Under the pieces are notes generated by a model. The model saw nothing but the letters and a program-made list of their open reading frames with translations, ran no database searches and was not told where the DNA came from. This document shows, piece by piece, positions 7,428 to 16,756 of a stretch of 64,000 nt of DNA (within the stretch, counting starts at the first letter, position 1; each line of letters opens with the position of its first letter). Source of the stretch: an uncultured Pseudanabaenaceae cyanobacterium (GTDB lineage Bacteria > Cyanobacteriota > Cyanobacteriia > Pseudanabaenales > Pseudanabaenaceae); assembly GCA_937927915.1 (NCBI GenBank), contig CALGKB010000007.1:1-64000 (forward strand), written 5' to 3'. Both the position numbers and the translations under genes were made by a program.

Positions 7428-9301
7428 GCGCGCATTTGGTGTAGTTCCAGGTGAATGAGGAGGGCGTTGATATCAGCAGGATTGACTCCCCCAATGCGGC
7501 TTGCCTGCCCGATCGTCAGGGGTCTAATTTTCGCCAGTTTCTCCCGTGATTCTTTGGAGAGGGTATCAATGGCAAAGTAGTCCAAATCGGGGGGCAGTTT
7601 CCGATCGGCTTGTTTGGCAATTGCCTCAATCTGTTGTTGTTGTCGCTGGATATAGCCCTCGTATTTCACTTCAATTTCTACTACCTTCTTTTCAATGTCC
7701 GTGAGGTCAGGGTTGCCCAGCTGATAGCGATCGAGGTCCGCATAGGTGATGCCCTGCCGCCGCAACAGGTCAGCGAGGATGATGGCACTTTTGATGGTTT
7801 GTCCTGTCTCCTGGGCAATGATTTGCCCGATGGGTTCCTGTTCTTTGATGCGAGTTGTCCGCAGGCGTTCTTTTTCCCTTTGGATGTGCCGTTGTTTTTC
7901 TGTAAATAATGACCAGCGATAGTCATCAATTAAACCCACTTCTCTACCTAAGGGAGTCAAGCGTTGATCGGCATTGTCAGAGCGCAACAAAAGGCGATAT
8001 TCCGATCGGCTGGTTAACATCCGATAGGGTTCCCGCAGTTCCTTGGTGCAGAGGTCGTCAATCAAAGTGCCAATATAGCTAGATTCGCGGGAAAGAGTGA
8101 TTAACGATCGGTTTTGCACATACAAAGCGCTGTTGATACCTGCGACGATCCCCTGGGCGGCTGCCTCTTCGTAACCCGTTGTGCCGTTGATCTGTCCAGC
8201 ACAGAATAAACCTTCTACCAGTTTCGTCATCAAGGTCGGAAAACACTGGGTAGCAGGCAGATAGTCATATTCCACTGCATAGGCCGCCCGCAACATCTGA
8301 CAGTTTTCTAAGCCCGGTAGAGTGCGCAGCAATTGCAGTTGTAACTGTTCGGGAAACCCAGTGGAAAAGCCTTGAATGTACAGTTCGGGAATGTCCCGCC
8401 CCTCTGGTTCAATGAAAATTTGGTGGCTCTCTTTATCAGCAAAACGGACAATCTTATCTTCAATGCTCGGGCAATAGCGTGGTCCCTTGGCATCAATCAT
8501 GCCGCCATAGACAGGGGAAAGGTGGAGATTCTCTTTGATTAAGCGATGGGTTTCGGGAGTTGTGCGGGTCAGATAACAGTTCATTTGCTCTCTTATCACC
8601 CAAGCCTGGGGGTCAAAGCTAAACCAGTTGTGTTCTTCGTCTGGCGGTTGTACTTCCATCTTGCTGTAGTCCACCGTGCGTTTGTCCACCCGTGCTGGCG
8701 TACCCGTTTTTAAGCGATCGGTAATAAATCCCAAATCCTGTAACTTCTCTGTCAAGCCACTGACAGCAAATTCCCCCGCTCTTCCTGCCGGCATCGATCG
8801 GTTTCCTACCCAAATCCTGCCGTTGAGGAACGTGCCTGTGGTCAAAATCACCGCCTTGCAGGCATAGGAGACACCGAATTGGGTGGTTACCCCGATTACC
8901 CGATCGTCTTTGATCTGCACATCGATCACTGTCCCCTCCCGCAGGTAGAGGTTAGGTTGGTTTTCCACCACTTTTTTCATCTCCCGCGCGTATTCCCGTT
9001 TGTCTGTCTGCGCCCGTAATGCCCACACTGCTGGACCCCGTGAGCGGTTGAGGATACGCTTTTGTAAATAGGTTCTGTCGGTAATCTTGCCAATTTCTCC
9101 CCCTAGGGCATCCACTTCATGGACTAACTGGGACTTCGCCGGTCCCCCTACAGCAGGGTTACAGGGTTGCCAGGCAATCCGATCGAGGTTAAGGGTGAGT
9201 AGGAGAGTCTTTGCCCCTATGCGCGCCGCCGCCAGAGCCGCCTCACAACCTGCGTGCCCTGCCCCTACTACTACTACGTCAAAGGAGTCAAGCCAGTCCA
9301 T
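7424..9301 (-). CDS. mnmG: tRNA uridine-34 carboxymethylaminomethyl-modifying enzyme, FAD subunit
   Basis: MnmG (GidA) works with the GTPase MnmE to install the cmnm5 group on wobble uridine 34 of several tRNAs, using FAD. The N-terminal FAD-binding motif [17 protein letters not shown] is intact, as are the family signatures [34 protein letters not shown] and the [30 protein letters not shown] region. The C-terminal helical tRNA- and MnmE-binding domain ends in [10 protein letters not shown]. The longest frame opens with a TTG at 9322. I prefer the ATG at 9301 ([15 protein letters not shown]), giving 625 residues, the usual size. It is the first gene of the mnmG-cobO pair. Confidence 0.96.
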   Translation of the reverse strand: MDWLDSFDVVVVGAGHAGCEAALAAARIGAKTLLLTLNLDRIAWQPCNPAVGGPAKSQLVHEVDALGGEIGKITDRTYLQKRILNRSRGPAVWALRAQTDKREYAREMKKVVENQPNLYLREGTVIDVQIKDDRVIGVTTQFGVSYACKAVILTTGTFLNGRIWVGNRSMPAGRAGEFAVSGLTEKLQDLGFITDRLKTGTPARVDKRTVDYSKMEVQPPDEEHNWFSFDPQAWVIREQMNCYLTRTTPETHRLIKENLHLSPVYGGMIDAKGPRYCPSIEDKIVRFADKESHQIFIEPEGRDIPELYIQGFSTGFPEQLQLQLLRTLPGLENCQMLRAAYAVEYDYLPATQCFPTLMTKLVEGLFCAGQINGTTGYEEAAAQGIVAGINSALYVQNRSLITLSRESSYIGTLIDDLCTKELREPYRMLTSRSEYRLLLRSDNADQRLTPLGREVGLIDDYRWSLFTEKQRHIQREKERLRTTRIKEQEPIGQIIAQETGQTIKSAIILADLLRRQGITYADLDRYQLGNPDLTDIEKKVVEIEVKYEGYIQRQQQQIEAIAKQADRKLPPDLDYFAIDTLSKESREKLAKIRPLTIGQASRIGGVNPADINALLIHLELHQMRA

Positions 9302-9395
9302 GTTTGTCTTGTCTGTCCACAACTAGCTCCATTTTAGCCATTGTCCGACTCACCTGAGCTTTGCGCCCTCGCTTCTACCTAATGAGTGCCAAAAC

Positions 9396-10016
9396 TTATG
9401 GCAACAAATCCGTTATTGTTTTTATTATTTTAAGTAGTGTTTCTAATCCCGAAGTAGTCTTTCTCTCAGTTGTTTTAATTTTGTCAGGTATGTATCGGTA
9501 AAGGTAGTCATGTACTCTCTTTAAGTCCTGTGGTTTCTGCAAGGGCAGCCGTCTTTCCCCAGGATGAGAAAATTGCCACCAGGGTTTTCTTTTGTCATTC
9601 TTGAGATGAATAGTTATGTAATTTTCTTCAGCTTGCTTATTGATCAAGACAAAGTCAACGGCAGTCCAAATAATTTCTTCCTTCTCCATAGATAAGGGGT
9701 TCGTTTTAGTATGAATAATTATCATTGATTTGAATTCCCAGCGCTCTACAGGAGGAAGGATCGCAGTTAAAAATAAAACTACCACAAAAATTATGCATCC
9801 TATAGTAAATGGGAGAGAATGATATTGAGGCTGCATTGTAGTGATTAGAGCAACCCCATAATAAGCGCAAAATGCCATAAAGGTAGCAAGAAAGGTGCCT
9901 ATCTTTATATAGTCCTCACGTGAGGGCGTGGTTAACACCATGCTATAGCTGGAATAAGTTTCAATACTCAGGGCAAGCATAGATAATTTGCTGAAGCCTA
10001 GTAAAAAATCTACCAC
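9396..10016 (-). CDS. Uncharacterised protein with two membrane segments
   Basis: A 206-residue protein I do not recognise. Two hydrophobic stretches near residues 43-62 (ATFMAFCAYYGVALITTM) and 71-90 (FTIGCIIFVVVLFLTAI) suggest a membrane hairpin. The rest is soluble, beta-rich (WEFKSMIIIHTK, ENYITIHLKND), with a basic C-terminus. The longest frame starts with GTG at 10016; an internal ATG (MLALSIETYSSYS) at 9980 is an alternative. It is AT-richer than its neighbours and stands alone between mnmG and a 430-base spacer. No function is inferred. Confidence 0.6.
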   Translation of the reverse strand: MVDFLLGFSKLSMLALSIETYSSYSMVLTTPSREDYIKIGTFLATFMAFCAYYGVALITTMQPQYHSLPFTIGCIIFVVVLFLTAILPPVERWEFKSMIIIHTKTNPLSMEKEEIIWTAVDFVLINKQAEENYITIHLKNDKRKPWWQFSHPGERRLPLQKPQDLKRVHDYLYRYIPDKIKTTERKTTSGLETLLKIIKTITDLLP

Positions 10017-10444
10017 ACTCTAGCAAAAACTAGGAGTTTCTAAGGAAAATTAGATGATTAGATGATCTGAACAATCCCCACTGCTGGTACACCGCGGCAA
10101 TCCTTATTTCTACTGACACGCTGCACAAAAATATTCGATTTCTCTATAAAAGCCCTCGATCGCTGCATCTGTTTGGGAAATAAACGGCAGGCTAGGCAGC
10201 AAGCTTAGTAACCCGATTCTATGTTTCTGTAGGGTCAGCTGGCAGATAGGATTTGTGATCCTAGGTGTTGGTCACTCACAAAAGTCCGATAGGACAGTTA
10301 TTGTAGGGCTGGTCAAAGGAAGACCAAAAGGTTGCCAATGTAGACTATTCCCGCAGGGATAACTTCTCCACCTCTGCACGCTATGCACGCACGGGGGGGT
10401 TCTGCTGTCGTTAATCTGCACCATAGAACTTAAGCCAATTATAT
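10017..10444. other. 428-base spacer, possible structured RNA
   Basis: There is no open frame of note. Four small inverted repeats stand in a row on either strand: TAGGAT/ATCCTA (10247-10263), GTCC/GGAC (10284-10295), TGGTC/GACCA (10310-10326) and TCCC/GGGA (10349-10359). A near-direct repeat TGCACGC...TGCACGC follows near 10374-10390. The clustering is suggestive of a folded RNA. I could not match it to RNase P RNA, tmRNA, SRP RNA or a known cyanobacterial small RNA, and I cannot fix ends or strand. Confidence 0.3.
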
Positions 10445-11134
10445 TTATTCTACCCTAGAATAGGCGACAAATTGCAGTTTGGGGTCAAAGATAAAAATCC
10501 GATCGGGATTCTGGGCACTTTTCTCAATCTCTTGTTTTGTCTTGCTATCTAATAGATATGTCCGATCGTCGGCAGGCACTTCCCAAAACACCACCCGCTC
10601 CCCAACTCTTACCCCCGTAGTGCGAAATAAACCCCGATCGAGGACAGGTTCTAGCAGCACTCTGTAGGTTTTGCCCTGATAAATTAAGACAGGGGGTAGC
10701 ACCTGACTGATGTAGACAGAGCGACGATTTTCCGGCACCCGCAAAAACTGCTGGAGACTATTTGTCCACTCCTGGGCGAGGGCTGCCAAAGAAATTGCTC
10801 CTTGTCTAATCACATCCTCTTCCCCCACTGCCAGCAAAAAACTGTTGTTGAGAAATACCTCAATCCTCTGCAGCTTTTGCACCGTCTTGGGCTTTGCCTT
10901 GGGGTCTTTACTCTTCTCCGTTACACTGATGTAAATAGGTTGTTGACTGACTGTCCAGTTTGCGTGGGGGTCGCTGTTGCGGATGATTTGGGCTAGACGA
11001 TCGTTAATTTCACTGATGCGACTTTCCTGCCCTCCGGCGAATGTAATGATTGTCTGTCCTACCAGCTGCCAGGGCTGGGCGATCGCTACCAGAGGAAAGA
11101 GAAACCACAGACTAACCCAACGTAAACAGATCAT
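10445..11134 (-). CDS. Secreted or periplasmic protein of unknown function
   Basis: A 229-residue protein with an N-terminal signal peptide (CLRWVSLWFLFPLVAIAQ, likely cut near residue 19). The mature part is beta-rich, with charged loops. The segment SRISEINDRLAQIIRN resembles the periplasmic N-terminal part of some cyanobacterial MscS-type channels, but no channel pore is present; that resemblance is weak. The ATG at 11132-11134 has a clear AAGGAG six bases upstream and lies inside the 3' end of the BLUF gene (23-base overlap), so the two are probably cotranscribed and coupled. It could be a light-regulated partner of the BLUF protein, but this rests on position only. Confidence 0.7.
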   Translation of the reverse strand: MICLRWVSLWFLFPLVAIAQPWQLVGQTIITFAGGQESRISEINDRLAQIIRNSDPHANWTVSQQPIYISVTEKSKDPKAKPKTVQKLQRIEVFLNNSFLLAVGEEDVIRQGAISLAALAQEWTNSLQQFLRVPENRRSVYISQVLPPVLIYQGKTYRVLLEPVLDRGLFRTTGVRVGERVVFWEVPADDRTYLLDSKTKQEIEKSAQNPDRIFIFDPKLQFVAYSRVE

Positions 11135-11543
11135 ACAACTCCTTCATAAAGTGAAAACATTGGTCAGCCGTCATCTGTTCCGGCGAAAAGGTATGGAAGT
11201 CAGAGAATTTCAAAATGAGACTTTTGACATTATCAGGTATTTTATCATCCAGTTGCACTAACTTCATTGACCATTCCGGGAAATTGCGCGCTTGGATAGC
11301 ACGGAAATCTATAATCTCAGGACTATGGTGCCGATGGTCTTGGACAATACGGTGGTAAGTCTGGTTGACCATTTTGCGATTGCCTTCCAGAATTTGCAGA
11401 AAAATCCCATTACCGTAACATAGCATTCCTGTTATACCTGCTTGCGCATTGTTAACCTCCGATTTGTCCATAATGTCCCGCAGATCACTGTAGCCTATAC
11501 CGGCACGAGCATAACTCAAATAAATTAAGCGATGTAAACTCAT
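11112..11543 (-). CDS. pixD: BLUF-domain blue-light photoreceptor (PixD-like)
   Basis: A 143-residue FAD-binding BLUF protein very like Synechocystis PixD (Slr1694), which controls phototaxis through light-dependent assembly with PixE. With the ATG at 11543 (MSLHRLIYLSYA) the key photocycle residues fall at the PixD numbers: Y8, N32, Q50, W91 and M93, and this numbering is the reason for preferring it to the GTG at 11558. The C-terminal two-helix extension of PixD is present (SDFHTFSPEQMTADQCFHFM). No PixE-type response regulator is adjacent; instead a secreted protein gene overlaps its end. Confidence 0.93.
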   Translation of the reverse strand: MSLHRLIYLSYARAGIGYSDLRDIMDKSEVNNAQAGITGMLCYGNGIFLQILEGNRKMVNQTYHRIVQDHRHHSPEIIDFRAIQARNFPEWSMKLVQLDDKIPDNVKSLILKFSDFHTFSPEQMTADQCFHFMKELYDLFTLG

Positions 11544-11709
11544 ATTTTTACCACCCACAAACAGCGCTATTATACTGGAAACGCTTCCTAAATCATTGAG
11601 TATGACTACCCAGGAGTATAATCAAAACTAATAGCAATAGTAGCAAAATCTTTATTGTAGGGGGAGGGGTTGGTGCTAAACTAAGGGACTACCAACAGAG
11701 ATAGAGGTT

Positions 11710-12420
11710 ATGAAGGATTTAATTCAGGGGTTAAGGGACTTCCGCAACCGCTATTTTTGCACCCACCAAGACCTATTTGAACAACTGGCAGAGGGACAGC
11801 ACCCCACCGTTCTATTTATCACCTGCTCCGATTCCCGCATTGACCCCAATCTGTTAGTAGATGCCGACCTCGGGGAACTATTTGTCATCCGTAATGCAGG
11901 GAACATTGTACCCCACTACACTAAGTCTAAAGGAGGAGAAGGTGCCACGATCGAGTACGCCATTAAAGCCCTGGATGTCAGGAATATTATTGTTTGCGGG
12001 CACACCCACTGTGGGGCAATGAAGGGACTATTCAAACTAGAGAAACTGCAGAAAGAAATGCCCCTCGTCTATGAGTGGCTCCTCCATGCGGAAGAAACCA
12101 GAAAAGTAGTACAGCAAAAGTGCCACCACTGCGACCAGGAAGAACTAGTAGAATTGGCGGTGGCAGAAAATGTCCTCACCCAATTAGAGAACCTGCGTTC
12201 TTACCCCGTTGTACAGGAAAAATTGCGCTTAGGTCAGCTCAATCTCTACGGTTGGATATATGACATAGAAACGGGGAATGTGCTCTCCTACAACCCCGAT
12301 CGGGGACAATTTTTACCCCTTTTAACTGAGCCTGCCGTATGTGAATTACCTGTGCGCAGTTGGTTGCCCCCCGAACAGCAGGAACGTATTTATCGTGGTT
12401 CAAATTCCTTAACCCGCTGA
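11710..12420 (+). CDS. ccaA: Beta-class carbonic anhydrase (CcaA/IcfA-like)
   Basis: A zinc enzyme that interconverts CO2 and bicarbonate; in beta-carboxysomal cyanobacteria the CcaA type supplies CO2 to Rubisco inside the carboxysome. The zinc ligands are C39 (FITCSDSR), H98 and C101 (VCGHTHCGAMKG), with the D41/R43 dyad, the same positions as in Synechocystis CcaA. At 236 residues it is shorter than Synechocystis CcaA (about 270), so it lacks most of the C-terminal extension. Whether it enters a carboxysome is therefore open. No ccm genes lie nearby; ftrC follows on the same strand after 53 bases. Confidence 0.93.
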   Translation: MKDLIQGLRDFRNRYFCTHQDLFEQLAEGQHPTVLFITCSDSRIDPNLLVDADLGELFVIRNAGNIVPHYTKSKGGEGATIEYAIKALDVRNIIVCGHTHCGAMKGLFKLEKLQKEMPLVYEWLLHAEETRKVVQQKCHHCDQEELVELAVAENVLTQLENLRSYPVVQEKLRLGQLNLYGWIYDIETGNVLSYNPDRGQFLPLLTEPAVCELPVRSWLPPEQQERIYRGSNSLTR

Positions 12421-12473
12421 CCAGAGTAGATGTGCTATGAATTAACTACATAGTTAAGAAGCAGGTATAAATT

Positions 12474-12839
12474 GTGGAGACAACAACAGCAACAACAAGG
12501 GGGAAAAACAAAGCCTCCCAGCGGGCCTTTGATGCCATGCGCAAATTTGCCGAACAGTATGCCAAACGCACAGGCACGTACTTCTGTGCTGACCCCGCCA
12601 TCACCACCGCTGTCATTGAGGGCTTAGCCAAACACAAAGAAGAACTGGGTGCCCCCCTCTGTCCCTGTCGCTTCTACGAAGACAAAGAGGCAGAAGTGAG
12701 AAACACATACTGGAATTGCCCCTGTGTGCCTATGCGGGAACGCAAAGAGTGTCACTGTATGCTCTTTCTCACGGCAGATAATCCCTTTGCCGGCACCAAA
12801 CAGGAACTAGAACCCACAGAAATTAGCTACGATAGCTAA
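12474..12839 (+). CDS. ftrC: Ferredoxin-thioredoxin reductase catalytic beta subunit
   Basis: This subunit carries the 4Fe-4S cluster and redox-active disulfide that pass electrons from photoreduced ferredoxin to thioredoxin, switching carbon-metabolism enzymes with light. The diagnostic cysteine pattern is complete: LCPCRFY, NCPCVPM and KECHCML, plus TYFCADP. The start is GTG (VETTTATTRG...), giving 121 residues, normal for the family. It lies 42 bases upstream of ftsH on the same strand. The variable subunit (ftrV) is not in the window. Confidence 0.96.
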   Translation: METTTATTRGKNKASQRAFDAMRKFAEQYAKRTGTYFCADPAITTAVIEGLAKHKEELGAPLCPCRFYEDKEAEVRNTYWNCPCVPMRERKECHCMLFLTADNPFAGTKQELEPTEISYDS

Positions 12840-12881
12840 AAGTCTATATTAAGTTTTGCAAACGAGGGTAGGAGTCCAACG

Positions 12882-14732
12882 GTGAATAAGAAAAAAAATG
12901 ACAAATGGTGGCGGAATTTCGGTCTAGTTGCCCTATTGACGATCGCTATTGTGGCAGTGATTACGGCATTTTCGGGCAGTCAACCGCAGCCCCAGGAGCA
13001 ATGGCGCTACTCCCAACTCCTAGAGGCAGTGCAGAACAAGCAGGTAGCGCGGGTCACCCTCAGTCGTGATGGTACAATGGCGGTAGCGACAGTTTCCCAG
13101 GAGACGGGAGCAAAGCGGGTGAAGGTGTTTTTGCCCAATGACCCCGAATTTGAGTCCATTTTGCTCAAGAACGGTGTGGAGTTTGATGTGGCGGCGCGCA
13201 CCAATGACGGGGTACAGTGGCAGAATTTGAGCACCCTGGTTCTACCTGCTCTCCTCCTGGTGGGGTTATTTTTCCTCCTCCGCCGTGCTCAGAATGCCCC
13301 TGGCAACCAAGCCATGAATTTTGGGAAGTCGCGGGCGCGGGTACAGATGGAACCCCAAACCCAGGTCACCTTTGACGATGTGGCGGGGATTGACCAGGCA
13401 AAACTAGAGTTGGCAGAGGTGGTGGACTTCCTGAAGAATCCCGATCGTTACACGGCTGTGGGTGCCAAGATTCCCAAGGGGGTATTGTTAGTGGGACCGC
13501 CAGGGACGGGTAAAACCCTGTTGGCGCGGGCTGTAGCGGGGGAAGCGGGGGTACCCTTCTTCAGCATTTCTGGTTCCGAGTTTGTGGAGATGTTTGTGGG
13601 GGTCGGTGCCTCCCGTGTACGGGATTTGTTTGAACAGGCAAAGGCAAATGCCCCCTGTATTGTCTTCATCGATGAGATTGATGCGGTAGGTCGCCAGCGG
13701 GGCGCCGGTCTGGGGGGTGGCAACGATGAACGGGAACAGACCCTCAACCAGTTGCTGACGGAAATGGATGGCTTTGAGGGCAACACAGGCATTATCATTA
13801 TTGCTGCTACCAACCGTCCCGATGTATTGGACGCGGCGTTGCTCCGTCCTGGGCGCTTTGACCGCCAAGTGGTTGTCGATCGTCCTGACTTTAACGGTCG
13901 CTTGGAGATTCTGAAGGTACACGCCAAGGGCAAGACCCTAGCCAAGGATGTGGATTTAGAAAAGATCGCGCGGCGGACACCGGGGTTTACGGGGGCTGAC
14001 CTCTCCAATCTTCTGAATGAGGCGGCAATTTTGGCAGCGCGGCGTAACCTGACGGAAATCTCTATGGACGAAATTAACGACGCTGTCGATCGGGTGTTGG
14101 CAGGTCCGGAGAAGAAGGACCGCGTGATGAGTGAAAAGCGCAAGCAGCTGGTGGCTTACCATGAGGCTGGTCATGCCTTAGTGGGTGCCCTGTTGCCGGA
14201 GTATGACCCCATTCAAAAGGTGACGATCATTCCCAGGGGGAGAGCGGGGGGTTTGACCTGGTTTGTTCCCACTGAGGACAGGATGCAGAGCCGTACCTAC
14301 CTGCGCAATCAGATGGCAGTGGCTTTGGGGGGTCGTGTAGCGGAGGAAATCGTGTTTGGGGAGACGGAGGTGACAACGGGCGCTTCCAGTGACCTGCAGC
14401 AGGTGGCTAACATTGCCCGCCAGATGGTGATGCGCTTTGGCATGAGTGAAGAGTTAGGGCCTGTGGCTTTGGGTCGTTCTTCCGGCAATATGTTCCTGGG
14501 CAGAGAGATTGCGACGGAGCGAGATTTCTCGGAGGAGACGGCAGCCATGATTGATGCAGAGGTAAACAAACTGGTGGCAGAGGCATACCAACGTGCCAAG
14601 ACAATTCTGGTCAACAACCGTGCTATTCTCGATCGGGTGGCGCAACTGCTGATCGAAAAAGAGACGGTAGATGCAGAAGAGATGGAAGAGATTATCAATT
14701 CCAGTCCTGTGAATTTGGCAGGGGTGATCTAA
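12882..14732 (+). CDS. ftsH: ATP-dependent zinc metalloprotease FtsH
   Basis: A 616-residue membrane-anchored AAA protease. Thylakoid FtsH hexamers degrade photodamaged D1 in photosystem II repair; other paralogues act on the cytoplasmic membrane. Two N-terminal membrane segments (about residues 13-30 and 110-128) flank the lumenal domain. The AAA module has Walker [10 protein letters not shown] and Walker [13 protein letters not shown] with the [22 protein letters not shown]. The zinc site is HEAGH in [16 protein letters not shown]. It starts with GTG behind a GGGTAGGAG ribosome-binding site and is followed by a strong terminator. Which of the usual cyanobacterial FtsH paralogues it is cannot be decided here. 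Confidence 0.97.
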   Translation: MNKKKNDKWWRNFGLVALLTIAIVAVITAFSGSQPQPQEQWRYSQLLEAVQNKQVARVTLSRDGTMAVATVSQETGAKRVKVFLPNDPEFESILLKNGVEFDVAARTNDGVQWQNLSTLVLPALLLVGLFFLLRRAQNAPGNQAMNFGKSRARVQMEPQTQVTFDDVAGIDQAKLELAEVVDFLKNPDRYTAVGAKIPKGVLLVGPPGTGKTLLARAVAGEAGVPFFSISGSEFVEMFVGVGASRVRDLFEQAKANAPCIVFIDEIDAVGRQRGAGLGGGNDEREQTLNQLLTEMDGFEGNTGIIIIAATNRPDVLDAALLRPGRFDRQVVVDRPDFNGRLEILKVHAKGKTLAKDVDLEKIARRTPGFTGADLSNLLNEAAILAARRNLTEISMDEINDAVDRVLAGPEKKDRVMSEKRKQLVAYHEAGHALVGALLPEYDPIQKVTIIPRGRAGGLTWFVPTEDRMQSRTYLRNQMAVALGGRVAEEIVFGETEVTTGASSDLQQVANIARQMVMRFGMSEELGPVALGRSSGNMFLGREIATERDFSEETAAMIDAEVNKLVAEAYQRAKTILVNNRAILDRVAQLLIEKETVDAEEMEEIINSSPVNLAGVI

Positions 14733-14758
14733 GTTTCTCTTCTGTATCTGGATTGAGG

Positions 14759-14786
14759 AGCCTGGGATAATTGCTCAGGCTTTTTT
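14759..14786 (+). terminator. Rho-independent terminator of ftsH
   Basis: AGCCTG (14759-14764) pairs with CAGGCT (14776-14781) around an 11-base loop and runs straight into a T6 tract. It lies 27 bases after the ftsH stop. Confidence 0.85.
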
Positions 14787-14819
14787 GTTTTGCTACCAGC
14801 ACAGCCAGTTAACTGTGTA

Positions 14820-15356
14820 TTAGAAGATGAAGGGGGTCTGCCAGTATTGCCAGTTTTCTTTGTTGAAGGGAGAACGCCAATGGTGAATTAACAGGGTTTC
14901 TAGCTGCTGCCGCGATCGTTTATTGACTGGGACTTGCCAAGCAAAACTAAACCCGATTGTGCTGTGAAAGACGGATCGATATTGTTGCAGGTACCTTTTA
15001 CAGTCATGCATGCCTTGCCAGCGCTGGGGGAGATTATGGGTTTCACCAATGTAGAGGATGAGAGTGGCATCTAAATCGAGGACAAAATAAATGCAGGCAT
15101 CTCTATCTAGGCGGGGGCAACGGTGGAAATCTTCCGGATACAAGGGCAAAGTAAAGGGGTCAAGGGGGTAGCAATTACTATCAGGCAAAAGACTCGTTTG
15201 GCTCAGGGAAATACGGCGGGCTTGTTGTTGAAAAGCCTGGACTTTTAATTGCCAAGTAGATAGAGTTTCACGGTTGAGCGGGAAGGAGGAATCTCCCCCA
15301 TCAGTAACGCGATAGGGACGAGGGGAAAATAGTTCCCCTTGGTAGTAACTGGTCAC
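14820..15356 (-). CDS. GIY-YIG nuclease-fold protein
   Basis: A 178-residue protein. The C-terminal half (about 85-170) has the GIY-YIG fold: CIYFVLDLDATLILYIGETH supplies the two conserved strand motifs, QRW the conserved arginine region, and the Glu in RQQLETLLIHHW the usual metal-binding glutamate. Close homologues are common in cyanobacteria as stand-alone proteins of unknown role. The N-terminal ~80 residues are not recognised. It is adjacent to and on the same strand as hemJ, which ends three bases before its start, so the two probably form an operon. Confidence 0.8.
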   Translation of the reverse strand: MTSYYQGELFSPRPYRVTDGGDSSFPLNRETLSTWQLKVQAFQQQARRISLSQTSLLPDSNCYPLDPFTLPLYPEDFHRCPRLDRDACIYFVLDLDATLILYIGETHNLPQRWQGMHDCKRYLQQYRSVFHSTIGFSFAWQVPVNKRSRQQLETLLIHHWRSPFNKENWQYWQTPFIF

Positions 15357-15358
15357 GA

Positions 15359-15925
15359 TTATTGACTCACAGGTGTAGCAGCTTTTTCCGCATCCAGGCG
15401 GCGTTTGCGGGCATAGAGCTGAATAGCAACAGCAAATACGATCGTGGCAACAACCACTCCGATGGAAGTGACATCCCAGGGCAGACCGTCTTTGAAAATT
15501 ACCAACAAAACAATCACACCCAACAACAAAGTTGGTACTTCATTGAACGCCCGTAGTTGTTTGCTTGTCCATTGGCAGGTGCCCGCTTCTAACATCCGCA
15601 TCAATCGTTTGCAGTACAAGTGATAGCCTAGGAGTAATGCCGCCAAAGCAATTTTAATGTGTAGCCAACCCTGCTTTAATAACTCCGGTTGCACCACTAG
15701 CATACCGATAGCCATCCCGATCGTGATCATCATGCCAGGGTTCATAATGATACTGTAGAGACGCTTTTCCATCAGGGCATATTGATTCTTGAGAATAGAG
15801 CGCGCGGGTTCGGGCTGTTCGTTCGCTTCCACATGATAGACAAACAGACGGGGAAGATAAAAGAGACCGCCAAACCAGGCGACCATGGCAATAATATGAA
15901 ACGCCTTGAACCACAGATATGTCAT
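15359..15925 (-). CDS. hemJ: Protoporphyrinogen IX oxidase HemJ
   Basis: HemJ oxidises protoporphyrinogen IX to protoporphyrin IX, the branch substrate for both haem and chlorophyll; this is the form used by most cyanobacteria instead of HemG or HemY. The 188-residue protein is a heme-b-binding membrane protein with about five membrane segments. The start region MTYLWFKAFHIIAMVAWFGG and the FYLPRLFVYHVEA segment match Synechocystis Slr1790 closely, including the conserved histidines. The frame is open back to 15997, but the ATG at 15925 matches known HemJ starts. It is divergent from pstB with 51 bases between. chlH, further right in the window, uses the same pathway's product. Confidence 0.92.
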   Translation of the reverse strand: MTYLWFKAFHIIAMVAWFGGLFYLPRLFVYHVEANEQPEPARSILKNQYALMEKRLYSIIMNPGMMITIGMAIGMLVVQPELLKQGWLHIKIALAALLLGYHLYCKRLMRMLEAGTCQWTSKQLRAFNEVPTLLLGVIVLLVIFKDGLPWDVTSIGVVVATIVFAVAIQLYARKRRLDAEKAATPVSQ

Positions 15926-15976
15926 AATCAGTAAGCAATTACAACTGTTGCCTAGTGTAACGCAAGTACCGCTATT

Positions 15977-16756
15977 ATGCCAGAGCCGATCCTGCAAATC
16001 AGAAATTTAAGTGTCAGTTACAAACGATCGCCCATTTTACAGGACATTAATTTAGCAATCTATGAGCGGGAAATTTTGGGTTTGATTGGGGCATCAGGCA
16101 GTGGTAAAAGTACATTACTGCGGTGTTGTAATCGCTTAAATGATGTCATTGCGGGTATGAAAGTGAGGGGAGAAGTAATCTACAAGGGGCAAAATATCTA
16201 TGCTCCCCACATCGATCCTGTGAAGGTACGGCAGCAAATTGGTATGGTATTTCAGCGCCCGAATCCTTTTCCCAAATCGATATATGAAAATATTGCCTTT
16301 GGCTTGCGCGTCAATGGCTACAAAACCAATTTAGACCAGCAGGTGGAACAGGCACTGCGGCAGGCGAATTTGTGGGAGGAGGTCAAAGATAAACTCAACG
16401 AAAGCAGTAAAATTCTATCGGGAGGACAGCAGCAAAGACTGTGTATTGCCCGTGCCATTGCCCTTAAACCCCAAATTATTTTAATGGATGAACCCTGCTC
16501 CGCCCTTGATCCCATTTCTACTGCTAAAATTGAAGAATTACTGCTAGAATTAAAACAAACCTACACCATTGTAATTGTCACCCATAATCTGCAACAGGCA
16601 AAGCGCATTACCGATCGGGTGGCGTTTATCAACGTAGAAATTAACGATCGGGGGGAACGGGTGGGAAGATTGGTGGAATGCAATACTACAGCAGAAATAT
16701 TTAGCAATCCCCGGGAGGTTTCTACCCTAAACTATGTGCAGGGGCGTATGGGTTAG
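15977..16756 (+). CDS. pstB: Phosphate ABC transporter ATP-binding protein, orphan copy
   Basis: A 259-residue ABC ATPase with Walker [10 protein letters not shown], the signature [10 protein letters not shown], Walker [15 protein letters not shown] and the switch histidine in [12 protein letters not shown]. The PstB-specific features [20 protein letters not shown] and YVQGRMG at the C-terminus support phosphate import. No pstS, pstC or pstA is adjacent, so it either serves a Pst system elsewhere or is a spare ATPase. The last 30 bases overlap the convergent glycosyltransferase gene. Confidence 0.9.
   Translation: MPEPILQIRNLSVSYKRSPILQDINLAIYEREILGLIGASGSGKSTLLRCCNRLNDVIAGMKVRGEVIYKGQNIYAPHIDPVKVRQQIGMVFQRPNPFPKSIYENIAFGLRVNGYKTNLDQQVEQALRQANLWEEVKDKLNESSKILSGGQQQRLCIARAIALKPQIILMDEPCSALDPISTAKIEELLLELKQTYTIVIVTHNLQQAKRITDRVAFINVEINDRGERVGRLVECNTTAEIFSNPREVSTLNYVQGRMG

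Noticed and set aside
7428-7700. Cobalamin riboswitch in front of cobO
   Set aside because: cobO starts inside mnmG by a four-base overlap, and no leader region exists.
10017-10444. RNase P RNA, tmRNA, SRP RNA or 6S RNA
   Set aside because: None of the conserved sequence blocks that I know for these RNAs could be found on either strand; only a generic structured-RNA suggestion remains.
13448-14143. 231-residue minus-strand frame opposite ftsH
   Set aside because: Arg/Ser/Pro-rich composition of an antisense shadow, fully inside a certain ftsH gene.
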